Shown here: positions 21,101 through 33,015 of the stretch, piece by piece
Layout: each line of letters starts with the position of its first letter
Position numbering within the stretch: position 1 is the first letter of the stretch
DNA from: Lenzites betulinus
Taxonomy: Eukaryota; Basidiomycota; Agaricomycetes; Polyporales; Polyporaceae
NCBI GenBank assembly: GCA_022264855.1
Contig: JABYQU010000016.1
Location: 496,001-560,000, forward strand
Direction of reading: 5' to 3'
DNA: 64,000 nucleotides
Translations under genes and position numbers: made by a program
Notes under the pieces: model-generated
Told to the model about the DNA's origin: nothing
What the model saw: only the letters and a program-made list of their open reading frames with translations
The model's database searches: none

Positions 21101-23573
21101 GGCGGCATGGAACTGTCTATCATGCCGTGTATGTCGCCGACATTCCGAGGGGTGAAGGGGTCACCAAGATGGCTCACCCATGGGGACGAGTGGTTGGCGT
21201 TCGCGGATGGAGGGCCAGGACCAGACAAGGGGCCGTCTACGCCGACTAGCGGAGTCAAGCGCAGAGGTGGTGGGCCAGCAGCGGGAGTCAAACCCGAGCC
21301 AGTTTCTCCTGGGATAGCGGGAGCGGGAGCAGTCCCCCGCTGAGTACTTGGGGCGTCGAAAAAGTCGAAGTCGTCCTCGGTGAACACTCCGAAGCCATCG
21401 TCCATGTCGAAACTGCCACCTGCACCCGCGCCGCCGGTCCTACCACCGCCAAGCGTGTCCATGTTCATGTTGAAGTCCATGTCGTACATATTCGAATCCA
21501 GGTACCCACTAGGTTGTTGTCCCCAGGAGTTGTCGAAGCCGCTGAAGGGATCGAATGTCATCGAGGATGGGTCGGCTTCTGCTTTCTGGGTAGGCGGGAC
21601 AGGAGCAGTACGGCTCGTGGAAGATTCAGGTTGCTCCGTTGGAGTCGCTTCAACAACTGCTGAGCTTTCCTCCTCCGTCGAAGGAAGGTCGATATTTGCA
21701 TCGGGTGGGGAAAACAGTGAGTCCCCGTCGCCTGAGTCATCGGAGTCCGCACTTGTCTGAGGTTCTGGTTCAGCAATTTCTAATGGGGGTGCAGGGTCCG
21801 CCGTGACCATACTGACGGCCGGGTCCAGTTGGAAAGGTTCGGCCGGCTCCGGCAGTGTAGGTGCGGACGGACGCGCTTCTGTTGCTGGTTGCGGTTGCGT
21901 GTTAGTGAACTTCGCCCGTTGGTTCGCCTGATCTTGCTCCTGGCGTTCGCGTCGAAGACGCTCCCTCTCGCGCTCACGATCCTTGACAACCGACTCGACA
22001 TACCCGCTGACCTCTGAAGCCACTGTCTTCATTTGGCGACCATAGGGCTTACGTGCGAGCGTAAGGGTACGGAATGCACGTAAGGAGTCACTGGTGGGCG
22101 AAGAACGTAGGAGACTTGGCCTGCGTTGGAAAGCCGAGGATAACCGATCTCTTTCTACAGTTGCCGGGAACCCTTGAGATTGGGGTGTAGACGCCCTAGC
22201 CGGTATGTCTATCGCAGACGATCCAGCTGTGGCAAAAGAAAATGTCGATGGGATAGCCGACATGGGAGGCGGGGGAGATGACTGTAATTGGGACGGGAGT
22301 TCGGGGATATAGGGAAGGGGCGTGCGTGCATGCGGTGAGGGAGAGCTAGCATGGTAAGACACACAGAGCGATGCTGGCCAAACGATGGGCATCCCCTTAT
22401 CTTCGCCTTGCTTATTCTGTACAGCAAGCCAGGCAATAACGAAGTGGGGAGCCTCCTGGGATGAAGAGTTGCGATTTGGTCGAGCGTCGGCCTCTTCGCT
22501 TGTACCGCCACTGGTAGAGGTCTTCCACTTCCCTACCCCCATACCAAGAAGCACATCTTCGAATTGTGCTGCAAGTGCAGTTGCAGGGCCGCTGTAGGCG
22601 TTCAGATAATACGCCGGGATGCCGTGAGGAAGCAACACGATAGGAGTGCCGGCAGGAAGCGGAAGCACAGAACGCAGAGGGAGATAGTATGTCGCTCTCA
22701 TGATTGGATGAATGACCAGCCTAGACGACGAAGGTGTCGAACCCGCAGAGGCGATGTGTATTTGCAGGTCACAGGCTATCAAAGGGCGACTCATCGCGTG
22801 GCCTTCCCAACCAGAGCCCCATTCCGACGGGGAAGGAAGTGAGCCCAGGAGGAAGCCGCCCTTGAGCCGAGTGACAGACCGCCCGTGAGAATGCAGTTTC
22901 GACGCTTCAGCCACATCGTCAATGAGGCGGTCACGCGTAGCTCGCAGAAATAACGCAAGTGGGAGACGCAGGGAAACCCGAGGGAGAAGTTGGGATGGAG
23001 ATGCAGATGGCGGGGGAAGTACTTGCTCCAGACAATGACTACACGGAGTGTCTTGAACGGAACAAGCAGGAGAGCAAGGATAGATCGCAGTGGGAGGGAA
23101 TGAACCAGACCCCGTCACTGGAAAGGGCACGCAGTAAGTAAATAGCAACGACTAACGTTCCGCTATTCGCCAAGAACGTCATTAACAATCAAAAATAAGG
23201 TGCACTCACATGCAAGGTTGTCAAACACTACTTTGGCGAGGGCGTCTTGGGCGCTGCAAAGATGTCCGGAGGATGCAAGAGCGAATACGTACAAGGCGCA
23301 TACGTCTTTGGTTATATGCACAATCGGATGGAGGGAGTCAAGGAACGCCTTCCCCTCGTTCGAGTAAAGTACTCTGCGGCGGGCGGACTCAAGGTGGTCA
23401 AGCGAATCGGTGGTGGCGGGAGGGCATGCGAAGACGTGGTAGACGATGAGTGTGTTCTCCGGAAGAGATATGGAGGATGCAAGAACATTAGAGGCGAGAG
23501 ATATGGATGGTGGCATCTGAGAGAGCACAGAGGACCCTGTGTTGTCCTGCGGAGGTTGTACTTTGGCAGACAT
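18185..23573 (-). CDS. med13: Mediator complex subunit 13 (CDK8 kinase module)
   Basis: MED13 (Ssn2/Srb9) joins the CDK8 kinase module to core Mediator. Six exons give about 1,690 residues. Exon 1 (MSAKVQPPQD...) encodes the N-terminal domain with ASSISLPENTLIVYHVFA. The large exon 2 (about 23.1-20.1 kb) holds a low-complexity middle with a charged RERERERLRRER segment, FTEDDFDFFD, and the MID-like region ending in KLWQADARYIGRLL. The C-terminal Argonaute-like part carries FVFYEGADEE, RFETLRKTL, NPYLVFYVATPS and HVTLLAVDNESSWTF, and ends at TGA 18185. The intron at 19638-19689 (52 nt) is needed to connect RKTL to SFVSTIP. Start 23573 was chosen because it precedes the conserved N-terminal block; an upstream open frame to 23808 lies in another frame. 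It diverges from the DUF2433 gene. Confidence 0.9.
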
Positions 23574-24542
23574 AGTGGACCGTGGTCATGAGAACGCGGC
23601 GTTGAGCTCGAGTGGCCCGTTCGAGGCGGCCTGCGACAACGCCGAGCCAGTGAGTAGATAAGACAGGAGGTTGTGCTGAGCTCAAGGTGCCAGTAGGAAG
23701 AGGTAGCGTGTTCAGCGCATCGTGGATGGAGGATACAAGTTCAGAGGGACGCCGAACCGGGCGAGCATACGCAGGCCGGATGATCCCGCCGCATGACCAT
23801 GCGCGCAAAACAAATTCGAAGCAAGCTTGACACGGCCATTAATCCCATGTCTTTGCGTCACATCCAATCATACCTTAATTACGTGGCGATAGCACTCAGT
23901 ACAGGCTTTGTTTTTCGTCCACCCCGGAGGCGCATGTCGCACTCACTCAAGCTACCGGTGCTGCGGTGCACCTCATCGCACTGCAGTCCCATGTGAATGT
24001 ATGTAGTTGAAATAAAATATTATGGTGAGCCATTTGTGACCACGGAACCTGTATGGATTTTCCCGCAGAACTGTAAGACTGATTTCGGTTTATTCAAGAT
24101 TTTCCCGCATGAACAGCACGTCGTTTGTCGTCTCATTTACCGATGTCCTTGGACGAGCCTGAGCCTGAGGCGAGCTCAATGAGCTCATACTGCCTATGCC
24201 AGCTTTTGCCGAGCGCTACTACCGAGCCACTAGTACGGCGGTCACCACGTCTCCTATTCTTCTCTAGACTCTCAAATACTTGTATATACTTTCCCTCCTT
24301 CCGTCACCGCAATTTTGCGTCTTGAATGTGTGCTAACGGTCTTCAAGCTCATTGCATTCCACGCGGGCCGCACAGCCACCCGGGCGAGCGTACTAAGCGT
24401 CTAACGGCGAGTAGATGTGACCCGTTTTTGATGTCACGTCAGTCACGGGCGATTGGACTTGCGGTCACAGTCGAGCGAGGACGGTCGCGTCCGTGAGTCC
24501 TCCTCCCGCCGTTTGTACGTTTGTACTTTGTCTTCTTCCAAA
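23574..24542. other. Divergent intergenic region MED13 / DUF2433
   Basis: About 970 bp between two divergent starts, with no supported gene. A pyrimidine-rich stretch lies close to the DUF2433 ATG. An open frame of about 106 codons at 23488-23808 (-) looks like chance coding in the MED13 leader. Confidence 0.45.
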
Positions 24543-26939
24543 ATGCAGTCCCTCTCTCGCCCGGCATCTACCTCCACTCGTCCTGCCTCCTCTCCCAACC
24601 CCCGGCCGCAATACCAAGTGAATACCCAGACGAAAGTCTTCGATACCGCCCAGGGCAGGATCCTCTGCATAGCTGACATCCGTGGCCGCCTTTCTGCACT
24701 CAATGACCTCGCGAGAGAAGCGAATGCATCTGCGATTATTCATACTGGTGACTTTGGCTTCTTCGGTACGTCCACACCTCGTTCTTGAGCATGTTCAATA
24801 CGCTGACGCTACGGTAGAGGCCTCAAGTCTCGACAGGATAAATGACCGGACCCTCCGCCATCTGACCATGTACTCGCCTCTTATCCCTACCGCGCAGAGA
24901 AACCATCTTCTTTCTCCGGAGAACCCCCCTTCAGCCATTCGGTCTACTGTCTCCATCAACCTTTTGTCCGAATTCCCGCTGCTTCTTTCCGGCCAAATCA
25001 AACTCCAGATCCCGGTCTACACCGTCTGGGGTGCGTGCGAGGACGTGATTGTATTGGAGAAGTTTCGCACGGGACAGTACGACATCGAGAACCTGCACAT
25101 CATTGACGAGGCGACGACGCGCTGTCTCGACATCGGCGGTGTCAAGCTACGTCTGCTTGGCCTAGGTGGCGCGCTTGTGCCACACAAGATGTTCGACAAC
25201 GGGGACGGGAACGCAACCATTGCCGGTGGTCAGGGCACGATGTGGACGACAGCGCTGCAAATAGGTGAGCTCGTCGACACCGCGCAACGCGTGTTCGACC
25301 CCACCGAGACGCGTCTCCTCGTCACGCACGCAAGTCCCGGTCGAGAGGGCATCATCAATCAGCTTGGCCTCGTCCTCAAGGCTGATCTGTCGGTGTCCGC
25401 GGGACTGCACTTCCGATATGCCTCATCATACAACGAGTTCAGCGTCCAGGCAGACTTCGAGGGACTGCGGCACAAGCTCGTTGTCGGCAAGGAGTCGTTC
25501 GACAAAGTGTGGGAGAGCGTGAAGACACAGGTTGATGCGGTCATTGACGAACACCAGCGCGTCCTCCTTGACAAGGCACTCTCTGTCGTCGAGCGGATAC
25601 CGGTACCGCCCAACCAGCCAAATCCCACTGGCCAGCCGTTCGCCGAGGAGCCCGCCTGGAAAAACTGCTGGAACTGGAATCTTTGTGATGCAGCATATGG
25701 TTCGCTCGTGTTGGACATCAAGGATGGCCGTGTCAGCGCAGAGTTGAAGAGTCAAGGTACGTCATTACGAGCCTATACACACCAACTGAATACTCAAAAC
25801 ACTTATCAGGTTTCAACTACGCGTACCGCCGCACGGTCACGCCGTCTACGGTCACTGCGACGCCCAACTCTGCGACGTCCTCGCTGCCCCCACAAGTCAG
25901 CGCGATGGGCACGGGCGGGGCGGCGACGCCCAAGAACTTCAGCGTGACGCCCGCCGCTCCCGAGAAGCCGCTTCCCCCGCACTTGTTGACTGGTTCCAAG
26001 TCATTGTCAAAACCTGCGACGCCACCACCCGCCGCGTCCGCCGGCTCGGGCCGGGAGACGCCCAAGCTCAACGGCGCCCAAGACCCACAGTCGGCGCAGG
26101 CTGTAGCAGAAAAGGCCGAGCGTGAGCGGGCGAAGAAGGAGCGCAAGAAGGAGAAGAAGCGTGAGGCCGCTGCCGCAGCGAAGGAGGGCAGGGAGGGTGG
26201 CACGGCTAGCGGGGCCGCCTCTCCCTCTCCCGGCCAGGCGGAGGGTGATCTTAACAGCCCTCCCCCGCAGGCACCCAAGTCTGGCAAGGCGACGCCTGAG
26301 GTGTCGACGACGGCTCCTAGGGGTCCGGATATAGATGAAGGGCTGATGTCGCCTGCGACCGAGAGCACGGGGGCGAGGACACCGACGAGCAGAAGGCCAG
26401 CGCGCAACCCCTGGACGATCTTCATGCGCATGGCCAATCCCGCGAACGAGACCGAAGTCAGGGATTTCTTCGGCCCAGTAGGCTCGGGGGTGAGTACTGT
26501 ACCGCCCAGTATACATACACTTCACTAACTGGCCATGACTCGCTGCAGATCATCCGCGTCACGTATCCCCAAAACTTCGCCGGGCGCAACCAGAAAATGT
26601 GCTACGTCGAGTTTGGCGACGAGGATTCCATGAAGACCGGTCTGGCCAAGCAAGGCGAAGTAAGATTGACCATATGAATCATGCATTCACGATGCTGACC
26701 GGCCTACTTCTGTGCAGAAACTCGGCGAATTCGTTCCCGAGCTGAAGCAGGCCACCGACAAAGAGTCGCGTTCCGGTGACGCCGGACGAGGCGGTCCATT
26801 CCCAGGTCGTGGCCGTGGCAGGGGCGGGTTCGCTGCTCGCGGATTCGCGTCCGCTGGCCTGACGCGCGGCGGCCCTCCCGGACGCGCGAATGGCGACGCG
26901 CCCCCGTCAGAAGCGCCCAGACCCTCCGAGGGTTCTTGA
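24543..26939 (+). CDS. DUF2433 metallophosphatase-like protein with RRM and RGG tail
   Basis: A fungal protein of about 740 residues. Its N-terminal DUF2433 region belongs to the calcineurin-like phosphoesterase superfamily: ILCIADIRGRLSAL, then IIHTGDFGFF across the first intron, TVWGACEDV, and LLVTHASPGREG, which carry the expected D, GD and TH metal-site residues; the usual GNHE is replaced by WGACED. A proline/alanine-rich linker with a lysine- and arginine-rich helix (ERERAKKERKKEKKREA) follows. Next is an RRM-like fold (PWTIFMRMANPANETEVRDFF, then RNQKMCYVEFGD) and a C-terminal RGG/GRG tail (GRGRGRGGFAARGF). Introns after GDFGFF, ELKSQ, VGSG and KQGE are short and in frame. The start at 24543 (MQSLSRPAST) follows a long CT-rich leader. 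A role in RNA metabolism is inferred from the RRM and RGG only. Confidence 0.85.
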
Positions 26940-27787
26940 GCGGGAACATGGGGATCTGCGCGGTGAAGGCTGAAGAGGTTAAGGGAGAGGCGGGTGTCGG
27001 GGATATGTCGCGTCGTCGTGCTTTGTCGATTGGTTGTCGCGCTGCTGCCTGCGGGTTCGTCGTCGTCACCTCTGTCGGGTCGTTCTGTTTCGCTTCGCTT
27101 GCATTGTGTTCGTCCGTACCTATCCTACGTAGTTGTAGTCGCGCTCGCGCTCGCACACTCGGCGGTGTCACTCACCCTCCACCTTCTCTCTGCATCCTCT
27201 TGTCCCCTCCCGCCTCACATCTTTTACCTTCCTCTTCATCCGTCACCCTCTGCGCGTCAGGATTCAGCTTTGCCTGCCTCCCCCTTCCTCATGCCCGGGG
27301 GTGTGACGTCTGTATGCCCGCTTATCTTCGAACACTACCGGGTTGCTTGCGTCGTGCGGTATGCATGTCCTTGCCAGTGGCGACGAGTGTTGCTTCCATT
27401 ATGACCCTTATGTTACAATTCACATTGGTGTATGGTCATGGTAATGTCAGACTGCGCTTGTACATGCAATCTCATGCGTGTGTAAGTTCGCGATACCCCC
27501 AGTATTCCAGTGTGCGCACATTGGCATATACCTAGCCTAGCGACGCTGACAGCCAGCGCAAATCTCAGCCCGTTATCATCTCGCGCGACATGATGCAAAC
27601 GCGCTAGACAAGTTGATACTACTTTATGCGGTACGCTCCGCCTTCGAAGTATGCATAACCTCCGTCCGCCGAACCTGGTGTAGCAAGTGTATTCATGCAC
27701 GAGAGCAGGGTTGAAGGGGATAGTATCGCAGTGTTATACCGGTCACTAACAGGAGAAGCTCTCCGCTACGACATTCGTCAAGGTCAA
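26940..27787. other. Intergenic between convergent genes
   Basis: The 3' flank of the DUF2433 gene, rich in TC tracts, and of the ICP55 gene. The open frames here (up to about 199 codons) show no family resemblance and overlap on several frames, so I treat them as chance. Confidence 0.5.
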
Positions 27788-30062
27788 TTAGAACGGTGTC
27801 AGGCCGAGAAGACCCTGGCACGATCCTTCAATGTCGGCGATCTGCGTGCGGCAGTCAGCAACTGTACACATAGTCAAGACTGGCTTCGCATGTGCTCACC
27901 TCCTTCGGTGCATTCGCACTCAGAATAACTGGATGATCCTTCCCGACCAGAACTTCATCCTGTAACCCAAGGCTGGATCAGTACAGGGCTTGAGGAAAAT
28001 GCCTAAAAGCCTCGCAATAAACGTACCTCTATCCGGATGCCAATGTTGTGGAATGCCTTCGGGAATTCTGAGTAAGGGGGGACGTAGACGCCTGAACATT
28101 CCGGGAGGTCGGGATCCAAGCTCGAGCTCGAGGCAAGTCAATGTGACGTACCAGGTTCAATGGTAACGACCATCCCCGCTTTCAGCCTAAAGTGATTCAG
28201 TTACGATGTACGATGGGATAGATGTTCAATAGACTCACGGTGCATCTCGCTCTGTATGGCTCGATTCGTGCAAGTCTGCAATGGTTCGATAGCCGGTCAG
28301 AAAGGGTCCCTCAGCACAACACGGCTGACTCACCAATTCCGACCGGATGTCCGACCAGATGAGGATACAAAGTATCCAAGGTACCCGCTCCTAATGGGAA
28401 ACTGAACCCTATACGCTCGAGCTCCTTTCGTAGCATGGTGCATGATTCGCGATGAATCTGCAGGACCGACATCCCAGAAGATTCCGTACAGAGCGTAATG
28501 AGGTGCTTCTGCACTGTAAGCAGAGCGTTGTACAGGGTAGCCTGTTCGGGCGTGAAAGACCCATTCGCTGGGTAGGTTCGAGCTACGCGAGTTTGTTCAG
28601 CACGCGAAGACAATATCCTTGACACAGAACATACTGATATCTGATGCATAGCCGCTGCAGATAACATAAGATGAGTTCGAGTACAAGTGACGCAACAGAA
28701 GGGTGCGATTTTCCTCACTTATATTCGCAACCTGCGTCGAGCAGTACCATCTCGCCATCCGCTATTAGTTGGTTGTTAGATGTGTAGTGGATTATAAGGG
28801 AGTTAGGGCTACAGTGCGGGGTCAGATTTCATACATAGCATGGTTCAAAACGCCAACGCGTACCCTGAAGCTACAACGGGAACATAAGCGGGGCGCTGTG
28901 AACCTTCGCGGGCGCAGAGGTACTCAAAATGAGCCGCGACAGCGTGTTCGGACACACCCGGATCTGTGAAGCGCATAGTCTGCACGGTCTGGATATCAGC
29001 ACACACAAATATACGGCTACGCAAATGTGGCTCGACCTTATTATGCGCTCGAGCACTAATATCAGCCGCTTGCCGCATGACAGCTTGTTCAGCCTTGCTC
29101 TTGATAGAGCGCAAGCGGCCAATTTCGGGGGACAAAGGCCTCCGCTTGGAGCTGCTTAGAGAGTCGACCAGACTATCGTATTCTCCGCGTGACTCGCCTC
29201 CAGACGGGGCTAAGCACTGCATGGATACGAACCATTTCAGAACTGGTGAGGCGTACACGAATTGTCATTTGAGTACACACCTTCAAGAGGGACCTTGGTG
29301 AGTATGCGCGTGCACGCTTATAAGTCGTTGGTATGTCGAGGTATATTTTCGAAGCGAGCGGAGCGAGGCTCTTCAGCGCCGTCGGGAAGGCTAATAGCGG
29401 CTCCGCTTCGTCTGCGCCGAAGTGCTTCACGACATGCTCAGGAGATGTGCGCGCGCCGTCCCATTTTGCCTTCGCAGAATCCGTTCCAGAACTGAAGATC
29501 GTCATGCGGTAACCCCGCGGAGTGGAGGGCTTCTTCTCTATGATGACCGCCGCGCCAGGTTCTTCAAACCCGGTAAGATACCAGAAGTCAGACGACTGTC
29601 GAAACTTGTAGCTGTGACGAAGATGGTGAGACGGCAATCGTCACCCATCCTGCACATAAGACGTACAATATTTCTGCGCGACTGTGAGCAAGGAAAGCGT
29701 TCCACAAGGCGAACAACGTGGAACTACTCACGACCGCTCATGTACTTCACTTGCCCGGCAACGCATACTACAATGCTATCATCTGGTAGACGTTCTACAA
29801 GCTCTCTCCTCCTTCTGTCATACTCCTTCTGCGGGATTCCTGGAGTGGTCTCTTGAGGGTTGACTATATGAGAGTGCGACGGAGCAAGAGGTTGGCCATA
29901 GATAGTGGGTTTCAGTTGCCTGAAGCCATTGACAGACACCGGTGTAGCATAGCCCCTAGCATGGAGAGCATGTGCACACGAAGAAGAGGTCGAAGCAAAA
30001 TTAGAAGCAGAGGTTGCGGCTGCGGCTGCTCGTCGACAACGGGACAGCGAGCGGAAAGACAT
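27788..30062 (-). CDS. icp55: Intermediate cleaving peptidase 55 (mitochondrial Xaa-Pro aminopeptidase)
   Basis: An M24B metallopeptidase that removes one residue from mitochondrial proteins after presequence cleavage. The start at 30062 encodes an arginine-rich presequence ([16 protein letters not shown]); an ATG at 30080 is in frame. The N-terminal domain has [15 protein letters not shown] and [15 protein letters not shown]. The catalytic domain shows LLDAGCEY and YASDI for the two aspartates, HLVGHPVGI followed across an intron by DLHES for the histidine, TIEPG and GIRIEDEVLV for the two glutamates. The C-terminus reads [16 protein letters not shown] and stops at 27788. About eleven exons, several very short. 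All five metal ligands are present, so the enzyme should be active. Confidence 0.9.
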
Positions 30063-30352
30063 GAGTCTACGGTTACACATCCCGTTAGGGTTAAGACGTC
30101 AAAATGTTCTGACGTAATCCCCGCAGAAGGTAAGTCCGTTCTACTCCCGAGCTCATTAATGCTGTGCAGTACGTACGTCCGACTCGTGGACACACGAACT
30201 GAATGAGGACGAAGCTACAAACAAGCGGACATGACATTTGAGCAGGCTATATAGATGACATCGAGATCTCTAAGTATGCGAGGTTCCAAGGAGGCATAAA
30301 CATCCAGAGAAGCTCGCGGAGCCGGGGTCCAGGATTGACGGATTGAGGGCAA

Positions 30353-32878
30353 CTAGTCGATACGCTTGGCAGCAGCAATAGCTGCGGGGTCGTATGAAGT
30401 AGACGGGCGCGATCCCTCCGCTTCAAGGGGCTCCTCTGTGGCACGAAGCTGCTGCTCAACCTGTTCGCGGCGCAGCCACTTGTCCTCCGGGACAATGTAC
30501 CAGCTCAGGATTCCGAAGACGGTAGCCGCGCCGAGGATTACGCATGACTGGAAGATATGTGAGACAAGAAATACAACAACGGCGAGATAACTTACGAAGT
30601 TGAACGTTTCCGCATCGGTGGGGAAGAAGAAGGGCGAAATTTGAACCTGGTGGAGCGGTAAGATTAAATGTCACAACGTAGGCGTAACGATCGACTCACA
30701 GCGAAGACGATCGCGTTGAAGAGGACGGCAGCCACATAGAAAGGTTTCCGCCAGCGACCAAGGTAAAAGTGAGACCCCTTGAACTCGTTCGGCGTCATCG
30801 TCAAACGCAGCAGGGCAATCAGCCCGTAGGCAGCAGTCGTCGGAATCCCACCCGCAGACACCAAGGAGGTGAATGCAACTTGACTGGGAAGGATAGTGCA
30901 CAGTATGAGGGCGCCGAACCCGAACATGATCGTGACAGCGTTGCGTGGCTGGCGCTGCGAATCGACTTTGCCAATCCATCCGGACAGCGGTAGAACACCA
31001 TCACGCGCGACGGCGAAGATGAGACGGGAGGCCGCTACGATCGCCACACTGGTGCTCTGCATCCACACTGAGTCAGCGCACACTCGAAAGTCGCAAAAGC
31101 GATACACACCAAAATGAGACCGACGGTTGCGATGACAGTCATGAAGATGCTGGGTCCTTTTCCGAGTGCCAATGCGTAGATTTGCACAAACGGCTGCGGA
31201 GCTTCCAGGGCGAAGAGTGTATCCAAATCCGGTGTGCAGAATAGGAAGAGGATGGTGGTAGCGAAGCCCAAAACACCCGTTGCGACGACACTAGAAATGA
31301 TGCCACGCCCGGCAACGACACTAACAAAGAATATTAGAACCGCCTCGCTGAGCGGTAGTATGTAAAACTTACCTTGCGTTCTTGGTCTCCTCAGCGATGT
31401 GTCCAGAAGCATCGAAACCGATCATTGTTCCGGCTGTGAATAGGCTGAACCGGAGTCAATAGCGTTAATCGAGATGGCATTGCGCGGGTACGTACAAGGA
31501 AAGTATCCAGTTCCACCCGGCGGGAGCACCAGTGCCGTTATCTAGATACAGTCAGCCTACGTGTTCATCAGCAGCTGCACGAAGCAATACTCACAGGTCA
31601 TAGTGAATACATCCTTCGCCGAACGGAAGCCATAGGTCCGGTGAACACCGATGGGAAGCCAAATGACGCAGAGCAAAAAGTCGAGCCCGTAGAGAGCAAC
31701 GGAAAACTTGAAGACAAACGAGTACCAACGCGGGGGGAGATAGTTGATAGCGACGGAGACGAGGAGTACACCCTCTGAGATAGCCCAGATAAGTGCGCGC
31801 CATTTCACGTTATCGTTGCCTATGCCGCCGGGGAAGTCAATCTCCCATACGGCTAATTGCGACACGATATAGTTCGCTGTGGTCTGCAGGAGCCTTAGTT
31901 AATTACTCGGTGCATGGCGTGATCAGGTGTGCTTACCTGACAGTTTCCAGCGGCAAACGTCATCCATGCGGTTGTGGACCACCAAGCCACAATGAAACCG
32001 AAAAACCTGGCGTACTTGGGGCCCGCACTCTCCGCCGACCAGATATAGATGGAACCGCTCAAGGGGAGTGCTGAGCATATCTCCGCCAAAACGGCCGCTG
32101 TGATGAACATGAAGAACATCGATATGAGGTACGAAGACCTATCAGACCGCGTTAGCACCGGGGAGGATATATTCGGCGTAACTCGGCGTACCAGATTGCG
32201 GCAGGACCACCCGCGAGGAGACCCAAGAAAAATCCGGACCTAAGTGATGCGTTAGACGCCGCTCGCACCAATGGAGATGCCTTGGGAGAGTTACCGGACG
32301 CCGCCGATAAAGTTCATCGCGACAAAGCTTGCCGCAAAGCTTTCGATAAAGTGCCAACTACGATGGAGGGACTAAAAAATACGGTATGTTAGCATGCATA
32401 TACCCTTCACGATCTCTCGATCCTACCTGCTTGTACCCAAGCTTGCGCTACGACATGCAAAAAATCAAACGGTCAGTAACACTGTCTGGGCCCTCCGGAT
32501 ATCCGGAGGGCAAATGAGAGGCGACACTGTGGGCTTCCCTACGCAGGTCTGAGCGCTGTTCAGGTTCGAACGGTGTAATCTCAACCTTCGCCGCCTCTGC
32601 TGCCCTTGCACCGGCGGCCCATCACGGCCAACCAGCGGTCCGATGGGCAGAGAGTCGCAAACGAAGATACCCGTAGCCACACCAGTCCACAACTAGAAGA
32701 CGACGTTACCGAAGGTAAGTCTCAGCAAGACCCATCCCTGCACAGTTCATCCGTTCGTGCCTCCTCGTGTTTGAAGAATCACCAGCTTGAGCTCGTCTTC
32801 ATCGACCACGCTGACCGAGGAGTTTTCGGCGTCGGCATATTTAGTCGAGAGGTTGCTAGCCTCGTGTTCGGCAGACAT
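30353..32878 (-). CDS. APC-superfamily amino acid / GABA-type permease
   Basis: A plasma- or organelle-membrane permease of about 530 residues and roughly 12 membrane segments. Exon 1 (MSAEHEASNLSTKYADAENS) is hydrophilic and ends at KL. After a long 335-nt intron the protein continues LGYKQSLHRSWHFIESFAAS, the usual cytosolic lead into helix 1 of fungal amino acid/choline transporters. Other family marks are LAEICSALPLSGSIYIW, AWWSTTAWMTF, GTMIGFDASGHIAEETKNAS, FAVARDGVLPLSGW and SQRQPRNAVT. The C-terminal tail (EQQLRATEEPLEAEG) ends at TAG 30353. It fits the GABA/polyamine/choline permease branch (Uga4/Hnm1-like); the substrate cannot be told. The ATG lies only 138 bp from the eIF5B stop codon, so its promoter overlaps the eIF5B 3' region. 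Confidence 0.88.
32490..32511. repeat. Perfect 22-bp palindrome in the permease intron
   Basis: The arm GCCCTCCGGAT is followed directly by its exact reverse complement with no spacer, inside the first intron of the permease gene. The centre contains CGG-N4-CCG and CCG-N6-CGG, arrangements used by fungal Zn2Cys6 activators. A regulatory role is inference. Confidence 0.6.
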
Positions 32879-32949
32879 GTTTTGCAGGGTAAGAAGCAGG
32901 ACCAACGAAGAGAGTCGGAACAGAGCGAGAGAATACAATTGCACCCAGG

Positions 32950-32957
32950 TATAAATA
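32950..32957 (-). promoter_or_regulatory. Possible TATA element of the permease gene
   Basis: TATTTATA on the minus strand, 72 bp upstream of the permease ATG and within the short gap after eIF5B. Position and AT-richness are the only evidence. Confidence 0.35.
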
Positions 32958-33015
32958 CAGCGTGTTTATGTAACGCCTTCCCACAGCAGAGCGCTTGCAA
33001 TTTGCCATCGATACG

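Noticed and set aside
23488..23808. An alternative 5' extension of MED13
   Set aside because: It is in a different frame from the conserved N-terminal exon and no intron connects the two.
26936..27535. An open frame of about 199 codons after the DUF2433 gene
   Set aside because: No family resemblance; it begins at the DUF2433 stop codon and runs through TC-rich 3' flank.
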